Source: Serratia liquefaciens ATCC 27592 (GTDB taxonomy: Bacteria > Pseudomonadota > Gammaproteobacteria > Enterobacterales > Enterobacteriaceae). Taken from it: a stretch of DNA of 64,000 nucleotides. Numbering within the stretch: position 1 is the stretch's first letter; every line of letters begins with the position of its first letter. The translations under genes and the position numbers were made by a program. The notes beneath the pieces are model-generated. The model saw only the letters and a list, made by a program, of their open reading frames with translations, was not told the origin of the DNA and did no database searches. Below, in pieces: positions 40,059 through 50,514 of this stretch. The stretch lies in contig NC_021741.1 in the NCBI RefSeq assembly GCF_000422085.1, positions 62,001-126,000 on the forward strand, read 5' to 3'.

Positions 40059-40523
40059 ATGAAAAGTAAAAACCCCGAACACCCCGTAGCGAAAAACCTG
40101 CTGCTGCTCGATCAGCAGATGTGTTTTGCCCTGTACTCCGCCAATCTGGCGTTGCACAAGGTGTATCGCAAACTGCTGAGCCAGCTTGATCTCACCTATC
40201 CGCAATATTTGGTGATGCTGGTGCTGTGGGAGCGTGACGAAATCACGGTTTCGGACATCGGCGAGCGGTTGTTTCTTGATTCCGCCACGCTGACGCCGCT
40301 GTTGAAGCGGCTCGAGACGGCAGGGCTGTTGTTGCGTTACCGCGCCACGACCGACGAGCGACAGGTGATTATCGCGTTAACCGACGCCGGGCGCGCGCTG
40401 CGTGAAAAAGCGCAGGCGGTGCCGGAAGCCGTGATGTGCGCTACCGATTGCAGCCTCGATGAAATCGTTAATATCAAGCAGCAGCTCGAAAAGCTGCGCG
40501 GCAAGCTGATAGATCAGATTTGA
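40059..40523 (+). CDS. ohrR: Organic hydroperoxide resistance regulator OhrR (MarR family)
   Basis: The 154-residue MarR protein has the redox-sensing Cys at position 22 ([12 protein letters not shown]) and a winged HTH ([40 protein letters not shown]). OhrR represses ohr until its Cys is oxidised by an organic hydroperoxide. The ohr gene follows in the same direction after 157 bp containing a matching operator-like sequence. A GATC-rich hairpin follows the stop. Confidence 0.93.
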   Translation: MKSKNPEHPVAKNLLLLDQQMCFALYSANLALHKVYRKLLSQLDLTYPQYLVMLVLWERDEITVSDIGERLFLDSATLTPLLKRLETAGLLLRYRATTDERQVIIALTDAGRALREKAQAVPEAVMCATDCSLDEIVNIKQQLEKLRGKLIDQI

Positions 40524-40587
40524 AGAACGGCTGCCAGACGCAGGATCGGCGATCCTGCGCTACACTGAAATAAGTGGGTAATTTAAG

Positions 40588-40613
40588 TAGTGCGCGATTT
40601 AATCGTGAGATAT
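40588..40613 (+). promoter_or_regulatory. Candidate OhrR operator in front of ohr
   Basis: TAGTGCGCGATTTAATCGTG, followed by AGATAT, matches the site before ohrR in GCGATTnnATCGTG and flanking TAG and TAT. The recurrence of the motif before both genes supports a shared operator. Confidence 0.5.
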
Positions 40614-40680
40614 AGACCTATGATCGGGTTCAGCCAACTGGATCCGATATGATGCCTCCAACCAAAAGAAGGAATGATTT

Positions 40681-41106
40681 ATGTCGATTGAAAAAGTTGT
40701 TTACCGCGCTCATGCCACCGCAACCGGTGGCCGCGATGGCCGTGCGACCTCATCCGACGGCGTGTTGGATGTCAAACTGGGCGTGCCGAAAGAAATGGGT
40801 GGCGCGGGCGGTGAAGTCACTAACCCGGAGCAGCTGTTTGCTGCCGGTTACTCGGCCTGTTTCCTCGGCGCGCTGAAGTTTGTTGCGGCGAAAGAAAAGG
40901 TGAAAATTCCTGCCGAAGCCAAAATTGATGGCACCGTCGGCATCGGTGAAATCCCCAACGGTTTCGGTATCGAAGTGCAACTGGATATCAGCCTGCCGGG
41001 TATCGAGCGCAGCGTGGCGGAAGACCTGGTGAAAAAAGCCCACGTGGTCTGCCCTTATTCCAATGCTACCCGCGGCAATATTGATGTAACGCTTAACGTT
41101 AAGTAA
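40681..41106 (+). CDS. ohr: Organic hydroperoxide resistance protein Ohr
   Basis: The 141-residue thiol peroxidase reduces organic hydroperoxides. The two catalytic cysteines are visible: Cys60 in [11 protein letters not shown] and the resolving Cys in [13 protein letters not shown]. The conserved Arg region [10 protein letters not shown] is present. AAGGAATG precedes the ATG. A GGGAGGG/CCCTCCC hairpin terminates it. Confidence 0.96.
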   Translation: MSIEKVVYRAHATATGGRDGRATSSDGVLDVKLGVPKEMGGAGGEVTNPEQLFAAGYSACFLGALKFVAAKEKVKIPAEAKIDGTVGIGEIPNGFGIEVQLDISLPGIERSVAEDLVKKAHVVCPYSNATRGNIDVTLNVK

Positions 41107-41131
41107 GACTTTCGCCAACGTCACGGAAAAA

Positions 41132-41153
41132 GGGGAGGGTATCCCTCCCTTTC
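41132..41153 (+). terminator. Terminator of ohr
   Basis: GGGAGGG tat CCCTCCC followed by TTTCT lies 26 bp after the stop codon. Confidence 0.8.
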
Positions 41154-41326
41154 TCGTTCTGCCCCGCCTTTACACTTCTCACAAAAAATGAAAAAAATAT
41201 CCGTTTCTTGAGAATTCTCTTGATTATTACCCCCGAAATAGCGCTTATTGCCGATCGGCTGAACCTGAAGCCGCATTGAATGTCTGACTGATTCAGAACT
41301 GTTACCGTCCGGAGCCACCGCGTTAC

Positions 41327-43021
41327 ATGAACAAAGTTAAATCGCTTTCACAGCAGAATTTATCGTTATTGTTAGCGATTTATATCGGCATCTTTTTAAA
41401 CCTTTCCGTTTTCTATCGTCGCTTTGATTCGTTTTCGCACGGCATTCAGGGGATTAAGGTTATTTCTGCGGTAACCGAGGTTATCGCTATCGTGCTGTTT
41501 ACCTTCTTTATCATGCGGCTGGTCTCGCTTGGTGGCCGGCTGTTTTACCGTATCGTTGCTTCGTTACTGGTGCTGATTTCCGTTGCCGCCAGCTATTACA
41601 TGACGTTCTTCAACGTGGTGATTGGCTACGGCATTGTGGTCTCGGTCATGACCACGGATATCGACCTGTCAAAAGAAGTGGTCGGCTTGCACTTTGTATT
41701 ATGGATGCTGGTGCTCAGCGCCTTGCCGCTGCTGTGCATTTGGAAAAACAACCTGCGCTACACGCTGATCGAACAGCTGAAAACCCCAGGGCACCGGGTG
41801 AAACCGCTGGTGGTGTTGGTGGCGGTGGTGGCGCTGGTGTGGTTGCCGCTGCGTATGTTGGACAGCGAACAGAGCGCGCAGGAAAAAATCACCAATGTGG
41901 ATTTGCCGAGCTACGGTGGCGTAGTGGCGCACTCCTATTTGCCATCCAACTGGCTGTCTGCGCTGGGGCTGTTTGCCTATACCCGGTATGACGAAAGCCA
42001 GGATCAGGCCAATTTGTTCGACCCGGCCAAGAACTTTACCTATGTGCCGCCGGCCGATATCGATGATACCTACGTGTTGTTTATTATCGGTGAAACCACG
42101 CGCTGGGATCACATGGGGATACTGGGTTACGACCGTGACACCACGCCACGCCTGTCCAAAGAGAAAAACCTGGTGGCGTTCCGCGGTGAATCCTGCGATA
42201 CCTCGACCAAACTTTCTCTGCGCTGCATGTTCGTGCGCGAAGGCGGTACCTCAGACAACCCACAGCGTACGTTGAAAGAGCAGAACGTGTTTGCAGTGCT
42301 GAAGGATCTGGGCTTCACCTCGGAGCTGTTTGCCATGCAGAGCGAGGTCTGGTTCTATAACAATACCGAAGTGAACAACTATTCGTTCCGCGAAATGATC
42401 GCCTCCGAGAAACGCAATGACGGTAAATCGGTTGACGACATGCTGTTGGTAGACGAAATGAAAGAGTCGCTGGCCCGCTATCCGCAGGGCAAGCACATGG
42501 TGATCCTGCACACTAAAGGTTCGCATTACCTCTATTCACAGCGTTATCCACGCAGCTACGCGCGTTACCAACCTGAGTGTACCGGCGTCGACAATTTCTG
42601 TTCTAAAGAGCAGCTGGTTAACGCCTTCGATAACTCAGTGTTGTATACCGACAGCTTTATCGCCAACGTGATTGATCAGGTGCGTGAGAAGAAGGCAATT
42701 GTGTTCTATTCGTCCGATCACGGCGAATCTATCGGCGAGAATTCGCACCTGCACGGCACGCCGCGTGAAATGGCACCGCCGGAGCAGTTCCGCGTACCGA
42801 TGATGGTATGGGCATCCGATAAATTCCTGGAAGATCCTCAGCATCGCGGGGCGTTTGAACAACTTCAGGCCCAACAGCGCGTGGGTAAAACCCACCGTCA
42901 TGTAGAGCTGTTCGATACCATTCTCGGCTGCCTCGGATATACCTCGCCGAACGGCGGCATCGTGGCGAAAAACAACTGGTGTAATATTCCGCAGGAAAAA
43001 TTGCCGGCGGCACAGTTGTAA
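41327..43021 (+). CDS. eptB: Kdo2-lipid A phosphoethanolamine transferase EptB
   Basis: The 564-residue inner-membrane enzyme matches E. coli EptB, which adds phosphoethanolamine to the outer Kdo of LPS. Five N-terminal helices (about 1-190) precede a periplasmic sulfatase-fold domain. IIGETTRWDHMGILGYDRDTTP carries a metal site, CDTSTKLSLRCMF the nucleophilic Thr, and YSSDHGESIGE further metal ligands. The stretch IGYGIVVSVMTTDIDLSKEVVG is near-identical to E. coli. It stands alone, ending in a GC-rich hairpin. In E. coli eptB also lies near the dpp operon. Confidence 0.94.
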   Translation: MNKVKSLSQQNLSLLLAIYIGIFLNLSVFYRRFDSFSHGIQGIKVISAVTEVIAIVLFTFFIMRLVSLGGRLFYRIVASLLVLISVAASYYMTFFNVVIGYGIVVSVMTTDIDLSKEVVGLHFVLWMLVLSALPLLCIWKNNLRYTLIEQLKTPGHRVKPLVVLVAVVALVWLPLRMLDSEQSAQEKITNVDLPSYGGVVAHSYLPSNWLSALGLFAYTRYDESQDQANLFDPAKNFTYVPPADIDDTYVLFIIGETTRWDHMGILGYDRDTTPRLSKEKNLVAFRGESCDTSTKLSLRCMFVREGGTSDNPQRTLKEQNVFAVLKDLGFTSELFAMQSEVWFYNNTEVNNYSFREMIASEKRNDGKSVDDMLLVDEMKESLARYPQGKHMVILHTKGSHYLYSQRYPRSYARYQPECTGVDNFCSKEQLVNAFDNSVLYTDSFIANVIDQVREKKAIVFYSSDHGESIGENSHLHGTPREMAPPEQFRVPMMVWASDKFLEDPQHRGAFEQLQAQQRVGKTHRHVELFDTILGCLGYTSPNGGIVAKNNWCNIPQEKLPAAQL

Positions 43022-43031
43022 CCTCTGCAAT

Positions 43032-43055
43032 ACCGGGCGCACTGCGCCCGGTAAA
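43032..43055 (+). terminator. Terminator of eptB
   Basis: ACCGGGCGC / GCGCCCGGT hairpin with a short loop lies 10 bp after the stop, followed by AAAAT. Confidence 0.65.
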
Positions 43056-43105
43056 ATCTGTTAATACCTTCCCTTCATCAATTAATCCGGCACAGGCTTG
43101 CGGTA

Positions 43106-43353
43106 TATACCCGTCATCTTTCAACTTGCAGCGTTATTACCTGCTTACAAGACCCGTCCGTGGGTCTTGCCCCTTCGGGGCTGCTGCAAGCAGCGTTCAA
43201 ATCTGTTCCCGACAGATTTGTCGTTCACCCCAGTTACTGTAGGGGGCGAATAAATTCGCCCCGATTAATGCGGGCGCAGCATGCGGCGCCCCTACAATAC
43301 CTGGGGATGAACGAGCTGGGCGCCTAGCTGCAACTTGAAAGCTATAGGGTATA
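43106..43353. repeat. Dispersed intergenic repeat, family B copy 2, with nested element C
   Basis: This 248-bp element has inverted ends TATACCCgtcATCTTTCAAC and, on the other strand, TATACCCTATAGCTTTCAAG, each followed by TTGCAGC. Several small hairpins fill it. At 43239-43295 a nested element begins GTAGGGGGCGAATAAATTCG and ends GCGCCCCTAC, itself with GTAGGGG/CCCCTAC inverted ends. The same composite, inverted and shorter, lies at 14932-15064. The right end is 34 bp before the uhpA start. Confidence 0.8.
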
Positions 43354-43387
43354 CTTGGGCACTTTCCCCCTCGAACCGGAGATTTCC

Positions 43388-43978
43388 ATGACCTTGCGCG
43401 TGGCGTTTATTGACGATCATGACATTGTGCGATCGGGCTTTGTGCAACTGCTGTCGCTTGAGGCGGATATTCAGGTAGTGGGGGAGTTCAGCAGTGCTGC
43501 TCAGGCGCGCGCTGGGCTACCAGGCCTGGAGGCGGAAATCTGCATCTGCGATATTTCGATGCCGGATGGCAGCGGGTTGGATTTGCTGGCGGACATTCCC
43601 TCGGGCATTCGGGTGGTGATGCTGTCGATGCATGACAACCCGGCGCTGGTAGAAATGGCGCTGGAGCGCGGCGCCTGCGGCTTCTTGTCCAAACGCTGCA
43701 AGCCGGAAGATTTGATCACCGCGGTGCGCACCGTCGCCAGCGGCGGCGTGTACCTGATGCCTGAAATCGCCCAACAGCTGGCACGGGTGAAGGTGGATCC
43801 CCTCACGCGTCGCGAACGCGAAATCGCGCTGTTACTCGCCCAAGGGCAGGAGGTACGGGAGATTGCCGTGGCCCTGGGGCTATCGCCGAAAACGGTCCAC
43901 GTGCATCGCGCCAATCTGTTCGCCAAGCTGGGCATTAACAATAACGTCGAACTGGCGAAGCGGATGCTGAATCTGTGA
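43388..43978 (+). CDS. uhpA: Response regulator UhpA
   Basis: The 196-residue protein (same length as E. coli UhpA) has a receiver domain with [12 protein letters not shown], phospho-Asp55 in [13 protein letters not shown] and [11 protein letters not shown], then a LuxR-type HTH ([41 protein letters not shown]). UhpA activates hexose-phosphate transport genes. GGAG precedes the ATG at 43388. Its stop overlaps the uhpB start. A repeat element occupies the upstream region. Confidence 0.94.
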   Translation: MTLRVAFIDDHDIVRSGFVQLLSLEADIQVVGEFSSAAQARAGLPGLEAEICICDISMPDGSGLDLLADIPSGIRVVMLSMHDNPALVEMALERGACGFLSKRCKPEDLITAVRTVASGGVYLMPEIAQQLARVKVDPLTRREREIALLLAQGQEVREIAVALGLSPKTVHVHRANLFAKLGINNNVELAKRMLNL

Positions 43979-45513
43979 TGCAACGCCTGATCACCCAACT
44001 GGCGCTGTTTTTCATTTATGCCACCAGTGCGTTTTGCCTGTGGGGCATCGGCACCGCGCTGATCGACCCGCCCTGGCAGGCGCTGCTGCTGTTCCCGTTT
44101 GGCCTGCGCCTGGGCATTCTGCTGCAAAGCCCTTACCGCTTCTGGCCGGGGATCTTGCTGGCCGACCTGCTGCTGATGGTATTGCTGGCGGATCAGTTCG
44201 GTTACGGGCCGGCGCTGTGGGCTTCGGTGGTGGTGCTGGTGTTGACGGTGTTGCTTAGCCTGGTCGCGTCCCCGTGGCTGCTGCGCCATCAACAAAACGA
44301 CAGCGAATGGCAATGGCCGCTGATGCAGGGCGCGGTGGTGGCGGTCGCCGCACTGCTGCAGGCGCTGGTGTGGCAGGTGGTGAACGGCGAGGGCGCACGG
44401 GCGCTGTTGCTTGGGCTGGCGGGTGGCTTCACCATCGCCCCGACCTGCCTGCTGCTATGGCACTATCTGGCGCGGCAAATCTGGGTACCGCTCGAACCGG
44501 GCCTGATCCATAAACCGGTGACGCTGCGGTTACGGCATCTGGCTACCTATCTGCTGCTGTTTGCGCTCAGTATCTGGCTGCAACAGCAGGTGAATGCCGC
44601 CGAGCTGCGCCGCTTTGCGCCGTTTTGTCTGGCCATCCCGATCGTCTTCATGTCGTACCGTTACGGTTGGCAGGGGGCGCTGTTGGCGACGCTGCTCAAC
44701 GGCGTGGTGTTGGTCGCCAACGAGCCACCGCAGCCCGAGTCGCATCGCGACCTGCTGTTGTCGCTGCTGGCCCAGAGCCTGACCGGGCTGCTGCTTGGGG
44801 CCGGCATTCAACGCCAGCGTGAGTTGAACCAGCAGCTACGGCTGCGATTGACGGAAAACCGCCAGCTGGCGCGCGCGCTGGTGACGGCCGAAGAGCAAAC
44901 CCGGCGGGAGGTCGCGCGTGAGCTGCACGACGAAGTCGGCCAGACCATCACCGTGATCCGTACCCAGGCCAGCATTATCAAGCGTCTGGCACCACAGCCG
45001 CCGGTGATCGGCTGTGCAGAAGCGATAGATACGCTGGCGCTGCGGGTGTATGACGGCGTTCACGACGTGCTGACTCAGCTGTGGCCCGCCGCCCTGAATA
45101 ACCTGCCGCTGTCGGCGGCGGTGGCGGCGATGTTGCGTGAGTCGCTACCGCAGGATACGTCGCTGGTGAGCACGATGCAGTGGCAGGTGCCGGATGAACT
45201 GCTGGATGAAACGCTGAAAATTACCCTGTACCGGGTTTGCCAGGAGGGGGTGACCAACGTCTGCCGCCACGCTGCTGCCAGCCGCATTGAGCTGGACGCG
45301 CGTCTTCGTCACCGTAAAGGGCGACCGCCGCAAATCCTGCTGAGCATTCGCGATAACGGCATCGGCATCGATTTGGCTGACCATGAGCCGGGTTACGGCC
45401 TGCGCGGCATGCAAGAGCGCATTAGCGCACTGGGGGGCCAACTGCGGCTGACGTCGGAGCATGGCACCTGTTTGAATGTGATCTTACCCACAGTTTCAAC
45501 GGCAGAAGCGTAA
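43978..45513 (+). CDS. uhpB: Sensor histidine kinase UhpB
   Basis: The 511-residue kinase has eight or so N-terminal membrane helices (MASE1-like, about 1-270), a dimerisation domain with the phospho-His in REVARELHDEVGQTITVIRTQA, and an HATPase domain with DNGIGID and GYGLRGMQERI. This is the UhpB layout: glucose-6-phosphate sensed through UhpC leads to phosphorylation of UhpA. The ATG overlaps the uhpA stop by one base; a GTG three bases earlier is an alternative start. Confidence 0.92.
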   Translation: MQRLITQLALFFIYATSAFCLWGIGTALIDPPWQALLLFPFGLRLGILLQSPYRFWPGILLADLLLMVLLADQFGYGPALWASVVVLVLTVLLSLVASPWLLRHQQNDSEWQWPLMQGAVVAVAALLQALVWQVVNGEGARALLLGLAGGFTIAPTCLLLWHYLARQIWVPLEPGLIHKPVTLRLRHLATYLLLFALSIWLQQQVNAAELRRFAPFCLAIPIVFMSYRYGWQGALLATLLNGVVLVANEPPQPESHRDLLLSLLAQSLTGLLLGAGIQRQRELNQQLRLRLTENRQLARALVTAEEQTRREVARELHDEVGQTITVIRTQASIIKRLAPQPPVIGCAEAIDTLALRVYDGVHDVLTQLWPAALNNLPLSAAVAAMLRESLPQDTSLVSTMQWQVPDELLDETLKITLYRVCQEGVTNVCRHAAASRIELDARLRHRKGRPPQILLSIRDNGIGIDLADHEPGYGLRGMQERISALGGQLRLTSEHGTCLNVILPTVSTAEA

Positions 45514-45613
45514 AACTAGGAAATACTCCTAACTGCGTCGGGAATCCGGCGTAAGCCATTCGCGCGCGCGCGCAGCATGATAGCGGCACTTTTCCTATTC
45601 TCTGAGGTTTCAC

Positions 45614-46945
45614 ATGTGGTCTTTCCTTAAAAGCCGCCAGGATGTGCCGCCGGTTACCGATCAAAAACAGATCGATGCCAGCTATAAATACTGGCGTATC
45701 CAGCTGATGTGGACGATGTACATCGGCTATGCCGCGTTTTACTTTACGCGCAAAAGCTTCAACTTCATCATGCCGGCTATGCTGAGCGATCTTGGCCTGA
45801 CGATGTCCGATGTCGGCATCCTGGGTACGCTGTTCTACATTACTTACGGCTGCTCTAAATTCATCTCAGGCATGATCAGCGATCGTTCCAACCCGCGCTA
45901 TTTTATGGGCCTGGGTCTGATCATGACCGGCGTGCTCAATATCTTCTTCGGGCTTAGCTCTTCGTTGCTGATGCTGGGTACGCTGTGGATCCTCAACGCC
46001 TTCTTCCAGGGCTGGGGCTGGCCGCCTTGTTCAAAAATCCTCACCAGTTGGTATTCCCGCTCCGAACGCGGCAGTTGGTGGGCTATCTGGAACACTTCGC
46101 ACAACTTCGGTGGTGCGCTGATCCCGCTGCTGGTCGGCTTTATCTCGCTGCACTTCAGCTGGCGCTACGGCATGATCATTCCGGGCATTATCGGCGTGTT
46201 ATTGGGCCTGCTGATGTGTTGGCGCCTGCGTGACAAGCCGTCATCCATGGGGTTGCCTAGCGTCGGTAAATGGCGCAACGACGCCATGGAACTGGTGCAG
46301 GAATCGGAAGGCCAGGGCCTGACCAATCGGGAAATCATCAAGCGTTACGTGCTGACCAACAAGTACATCTGGCTGCTGGCAGTGTCTTACGTGCTGGTAT
46401 ACATCGTACGTACGGCGATCAACGACTGGGGCAACCTGTACCTGACGCAGGAAAAAGGCTATTCGCTGATGACCGCCAACTCGGCGATTTCCCTGTTCGA
46501 AGTGGGTGGCTTTATCGGCTCGCTGGTGGCCGGTTGGGGCTCCGACAAGCTGTTCCGCGGTAACCGTGGGCCAATGAACCTGATCTTCGCCATCGGTATC
46601 TTCCTGTCGGTGGCGGCGCTGTGGCTCATGCCGGGCGTGACCTTCCTGCTGCAGGCTGCCTGTTTCTTTGCCATCGGCTTCTTTATCTTTGGCCCGCAGA
46701 TGCTGATCGGCATGGCGGCGGCGGAATGTTCGCATAAGGATGCCGCCGGAGCGGCGACCGGTTTCGTCGGTCTGTTTGCCTATCTCGGGGCGGCACTGTC
46801 CGGCTACCCGATTGCCCGCATCATGGAAATCTGGCACTGGAACGGTTTCTTCGTGGTGATCTCTATCGCCGCCTGCCTGTCCGCGCTGTTCCTGCTGCCG
46901 TTCTTGCGTGCGCAATCACCGGCGCTGAAAACCGCCAAGGCATGA
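45614..46945 (+). CDS. uhpC: Hexose-phosphate sensor UhpC (MFS family)
   Basis: The 443-residue, 12-helix protein matches E. coli UhpC rather than UhpT: it has the N-terminus FLKSRQDVPPVTDQKQIDASYKYWR, YGCSKFISGMISDRSNPRYFMGLGL, and FGPQMLIGMAAAECSHKDAAGAATGFVGLFAYLGA. UhpC senses external glucose-6-phosphate and acts through UhpB. It lies 100 bp after uhpB and is followed by a strong hairpin and tRNA-Pro. The transporter gene uhpT, which follows uhpC in E. coli, is absent here. Confidence 0.92.
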   Translation: MWSFLKSRQDVPPVTDQKQIDASYKYWRIQLMWTMYIGYAAFYFTRKSFNFIMPAMLSDLGLTMSDVGILGTLFYITYGCSKFISGMISDRSNPRYFMGLGLIMTGVLNIFFGLSSSLLMLGTLWILNAFFQGWGWPPCSKILTSWYSRSERGSWWAIWNTSHNFGGALIPLLVGFISLHFSWRYGMIIPGIIGVLLGLLMCWRLRDKPSSMGLPSVGKWRNDAMELVQESEGQGLTNREIIKRYVLTNKYIWLLAVSYVLVYIVRTAINDWGNLYLTQEKGYSLMTANSAISLFEVGGFIGSLVAGWGSDKLFRGNRGPMNLIFAIGIFLSVAALWLMPGVTFLLQAACFFAIGFFIFGPQMLIGMAAAECSHKDAAGAATGFVGLFAYLGAALSGYPIARIMEIWHWNGFFVVISIAACLSALFLLPFLRAQSPALKTAKA

Positions 46946-46949
46946 TGCA

Positions 46950-46981
46950 AAAGCGCGGTACAGGGCATTGTACCGCGCTTT
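46950..46981 (+). terminator. Terminator of uhpABC
   Basis: AAGCGCGGTAC / GTACCGCGCTT is a long perfect stem lying just after the uhpC stop. Confidence 0.8.
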
Positions 46982-47065
46982 ATGACGCTTTTATCGCCAC
47001 TTGGCGGGCTGGGTTGAAAAAGTGATTGACGCGTATTATCCCCAGCAGTAAGATGCGCCCCGCAT

Positions 47066-47142
47066 CGGCGAGTAGCGCAGCTTGGTAGCGCAACTGGTTT
47101 GGGACCAGTGGGTCGGAGGTTCGAATCCTCTCTCGCCGACCA
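47066..47142 (+). tRNA. proM: tRNA-Pro (TGG anticodon)
   Basis: The 77-nt gene folds as a standard cloverleaf with encoded CCA. The anticodon stem ACTGG/CCAGT encloses loop TTTGGGA, giving anticodon TGG. The sequence appears the same as E. coli proM. In E. coli a different tRNA-Pro (proK, CGG) neighbours dppA. A good terminator follows. Confidence 0.96.
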
Positions 47143-47150
47143 CATTCGAA

Positions 47151-47178
47151 AAACCTGCTTTATAAGCAGGTTTTTTTT
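47151..47178 (+). terminator. Terminator of tRNA-Pro
   Basis: AACCTGCTT / AAGCAGGTT with a 3-nt loop is followed by eight Ts. Confidence 0.9.
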
Positions 47179-47195
47179 CGCCTGTTATTTGCCCT

Positions 47196-47552
47196 TCAGG
47201 CTGCTTTTCCTGTTACGAAGTCAAAATGAATTTCGTCATAAGAGAAGATAATCTTTGCACCTTTCTTATCTAAAACGCCGGCATTCAGTAGTGCTTGCAC
47301 ATCCGTATGTACGGCTTTGAAATCCCGGTTTAGTCGTCTGGAAAGCTCTCGAATCGACATAGCTTCTGCACCGGTCATTATTTCCAGCAGAGTCATCCGA
47401 TTAGCGTTCAGCAAGACATAAGTCAGCGTTTTGACATCGGGGAATATCAGCCTGTTACCCATCTCCTTACCGGATAAAGCTTTGGCAAAATCAGTCTTCA
47501 ACCCGTCTATTGCCTGTTGGACAGGCATTACACTTACCCTCAGAGTGCGCAT
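47196..47552 (-). CDS. HTH antitoxin partner of a TumE-type toxin
   Basis: The 118-residue protein has a MarR/ArsR-like winged HTH in its C-terminal half (LLEIMTGAEAMSIRELSRRLNRDFKAVHTDVQALLNAGVL, then KKGAKIIFSYDEIHFDF as the wing). This is the HVO_A0114-type DNA-binding family commonly found after TumE/DUF6516 proteins. It starts 10 bp after the upstream toxin-like gene, so they are co-transcribed. It probably binds the palindromes upstream of the pair. Confidence 0.75.
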   Translation of the reverse strand: MRTLRVSVMPVQQAIDGLKTDFAKALSGKEMGNRLIFPDVKTLTYVLLNANRMTLLEIMTGAEAMSIRELSRRLNRDFKAVHTDVQALLNAGVLDKKGAKIIFSYDEIHFDFVTGKAA

Positions 47553-47562
47553 TTCGGCCTCC

Positions 47563-47844
47563 TTAGCTGGTTAACTTCTGCAATTCTGCAATAAAGTCGT
47601 CAATCAGCTGATTAATATCGATAAAATTTATCGAGATCTCAACGGTATCCAGATGCTTATGGTCACCTTTGCCTGCCTCGTTGTCGTAGCGTAATACGCA
47701 TTTATCCTCAACCACATAGGCCAAGCGATATTTGTACTTGTGGTTGCTGCCTCTTACCGCAGAAGTGACGTCCCATACAACCAGACTGAGCAAACTGTTT
47801 GTATCCAGCCAAATACGCCTGTTCATTACGAGTGTCGCTGGCAT
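47563..47844 (-). CDS. TumE/DUF6516-family toxin-like protein
   Basis: The 93-residue protein has the DUF6516 pattern: KYRLAYVVEDKCVLRYDNEAGKGDHKHLDTVEISINF, with the YDNxxGKGDHxH signature, and a C-terminal helix IDDFIAELQKL. TumE proteins are annotated as toxins of type II-like modules paired with an HTH protein, exactly as here. AAGGAA precedes the ATG. The module lies between tRNA-Pro and chiA. Toxicity has not been shown for this protein. Confidence 0.75.
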   Translation of the reverse strand: MPATLVMNRRIWLDTNSLLSLVVWDVTSAVRGSNHKYKYRLAYVVEDKCVLRYDNEAGKGDHKHLDTVEISINFIDINQLIDDFIAELQKLTS

Positions 47845-47873
47845 TGAACATTCCTTGTTGATGTTTACGCTAC

Positions 47874-47908
47874 CATCAATTTAAATTTGATGTCAATAAT
47901 GACATCAA
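47874..47908 (-). promoter_or_regulatory. Palindromic operator of the TumE/HTH module
   Basis: TTGATGTCA ataa TGACATCAA (47887-47908) is a perfect dyad. It shares its TTGATG with a second dyad CATCAA..TTGATG at 47874-47892. Both lie 30-64 bp upstream of the toxin-like start. Overlapping operators like this suit autorepression with cooperative binding. Confidence 0.7.
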
Positions 47909-49913
<2,005 letters not shown>

Positions 49914-49930
49914 ATCGGTTGTAGTACGTT

Positions 49931-49963
49931 GCCGGGGGATATCTTTTCGCCCCCGGCTTTTTA
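49931..49963 (+). terminator. Terminator of chiA
   Basis: GCCGGGGG / CCCCCGGC with an 11-nt loop is followed by TTTTT. Confidence 0.85.
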
Positions 49964-50514
49964 CAGACGAAAGTTTTTTAACGGCGCATAGATTGTGGTG
50001 TCGTCTCGATCAAAAAGGGCTTCAGTGCCTCACTCTTTCGGGTAGGGGATCAGCATTTCATCCTGTATTTAACGCAGATCACAAAAATAACCGTTCAGAT
50101 ATTCATCATTCAGCAACAAACTTTTTTAGTTTTTTATCGGAGTTAAACACCAGTAACTTTCTTCAGTGCAGGCTAACGAACTAAAAATGACCGTGTAGCA
50201 TAATTTTTAATGCTGCAACTGTTAAAGAAAGGTTTTTTTTATGTTTGTTTGCTGTTTCTCACAGTCTGTGTAAATCCCTACTGGTTATATTGACGACACC
50301 CCAAACAGTTGGCAATTTGGTAGCCTCAGGGGTAAGAGCGAGAGTTGTTTGAGTGAATTCCACGCGCTCAGACGCCCCCACCGGGACGCGTTCCACCCGG
50401 CTCTCTCGCGCAATTATCCCTCCCAGCCTTCGGGCACACTGCACAGGCCGCGCAATAAAAAATACAGGCTCTGGCGGTAAAACACACATCACATCACATA
50501 ATGGAGCACTAGCG
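49964..50514. other. dppA control region
   Basis: About 550 bp without a credible gene. The last 50 bp are CA-rich (AACACACATCACATCACATAATGG), a good fit to the type of site paired by the G/U-rich seed of GcvB sRNA, known to repress dppA in E. coli and Salmonella. I see no promoter that I would assert. The middle is AT-rich with scattered short dyads. Confidence 0.45.

Noticed and set aside
45559..45572. GC dinucleotide run before uhpC as a phase-variation tract
   Set aside because: It is intergenic and no frame depends on it; unlike the run in xylB it explains nothing visible.
45614..46945. UhpT or GlpT assignment for the MFS gene
   Set aside because: The N-terminus and internal motifs align with UhpC, and the gene follows uhpB as uhpC does.
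49993..50184. 63-residue ORF between chiA and dppA
   Set aside because: No ribosome-binding site, no recognisable motif and atypical composition; likely chance.
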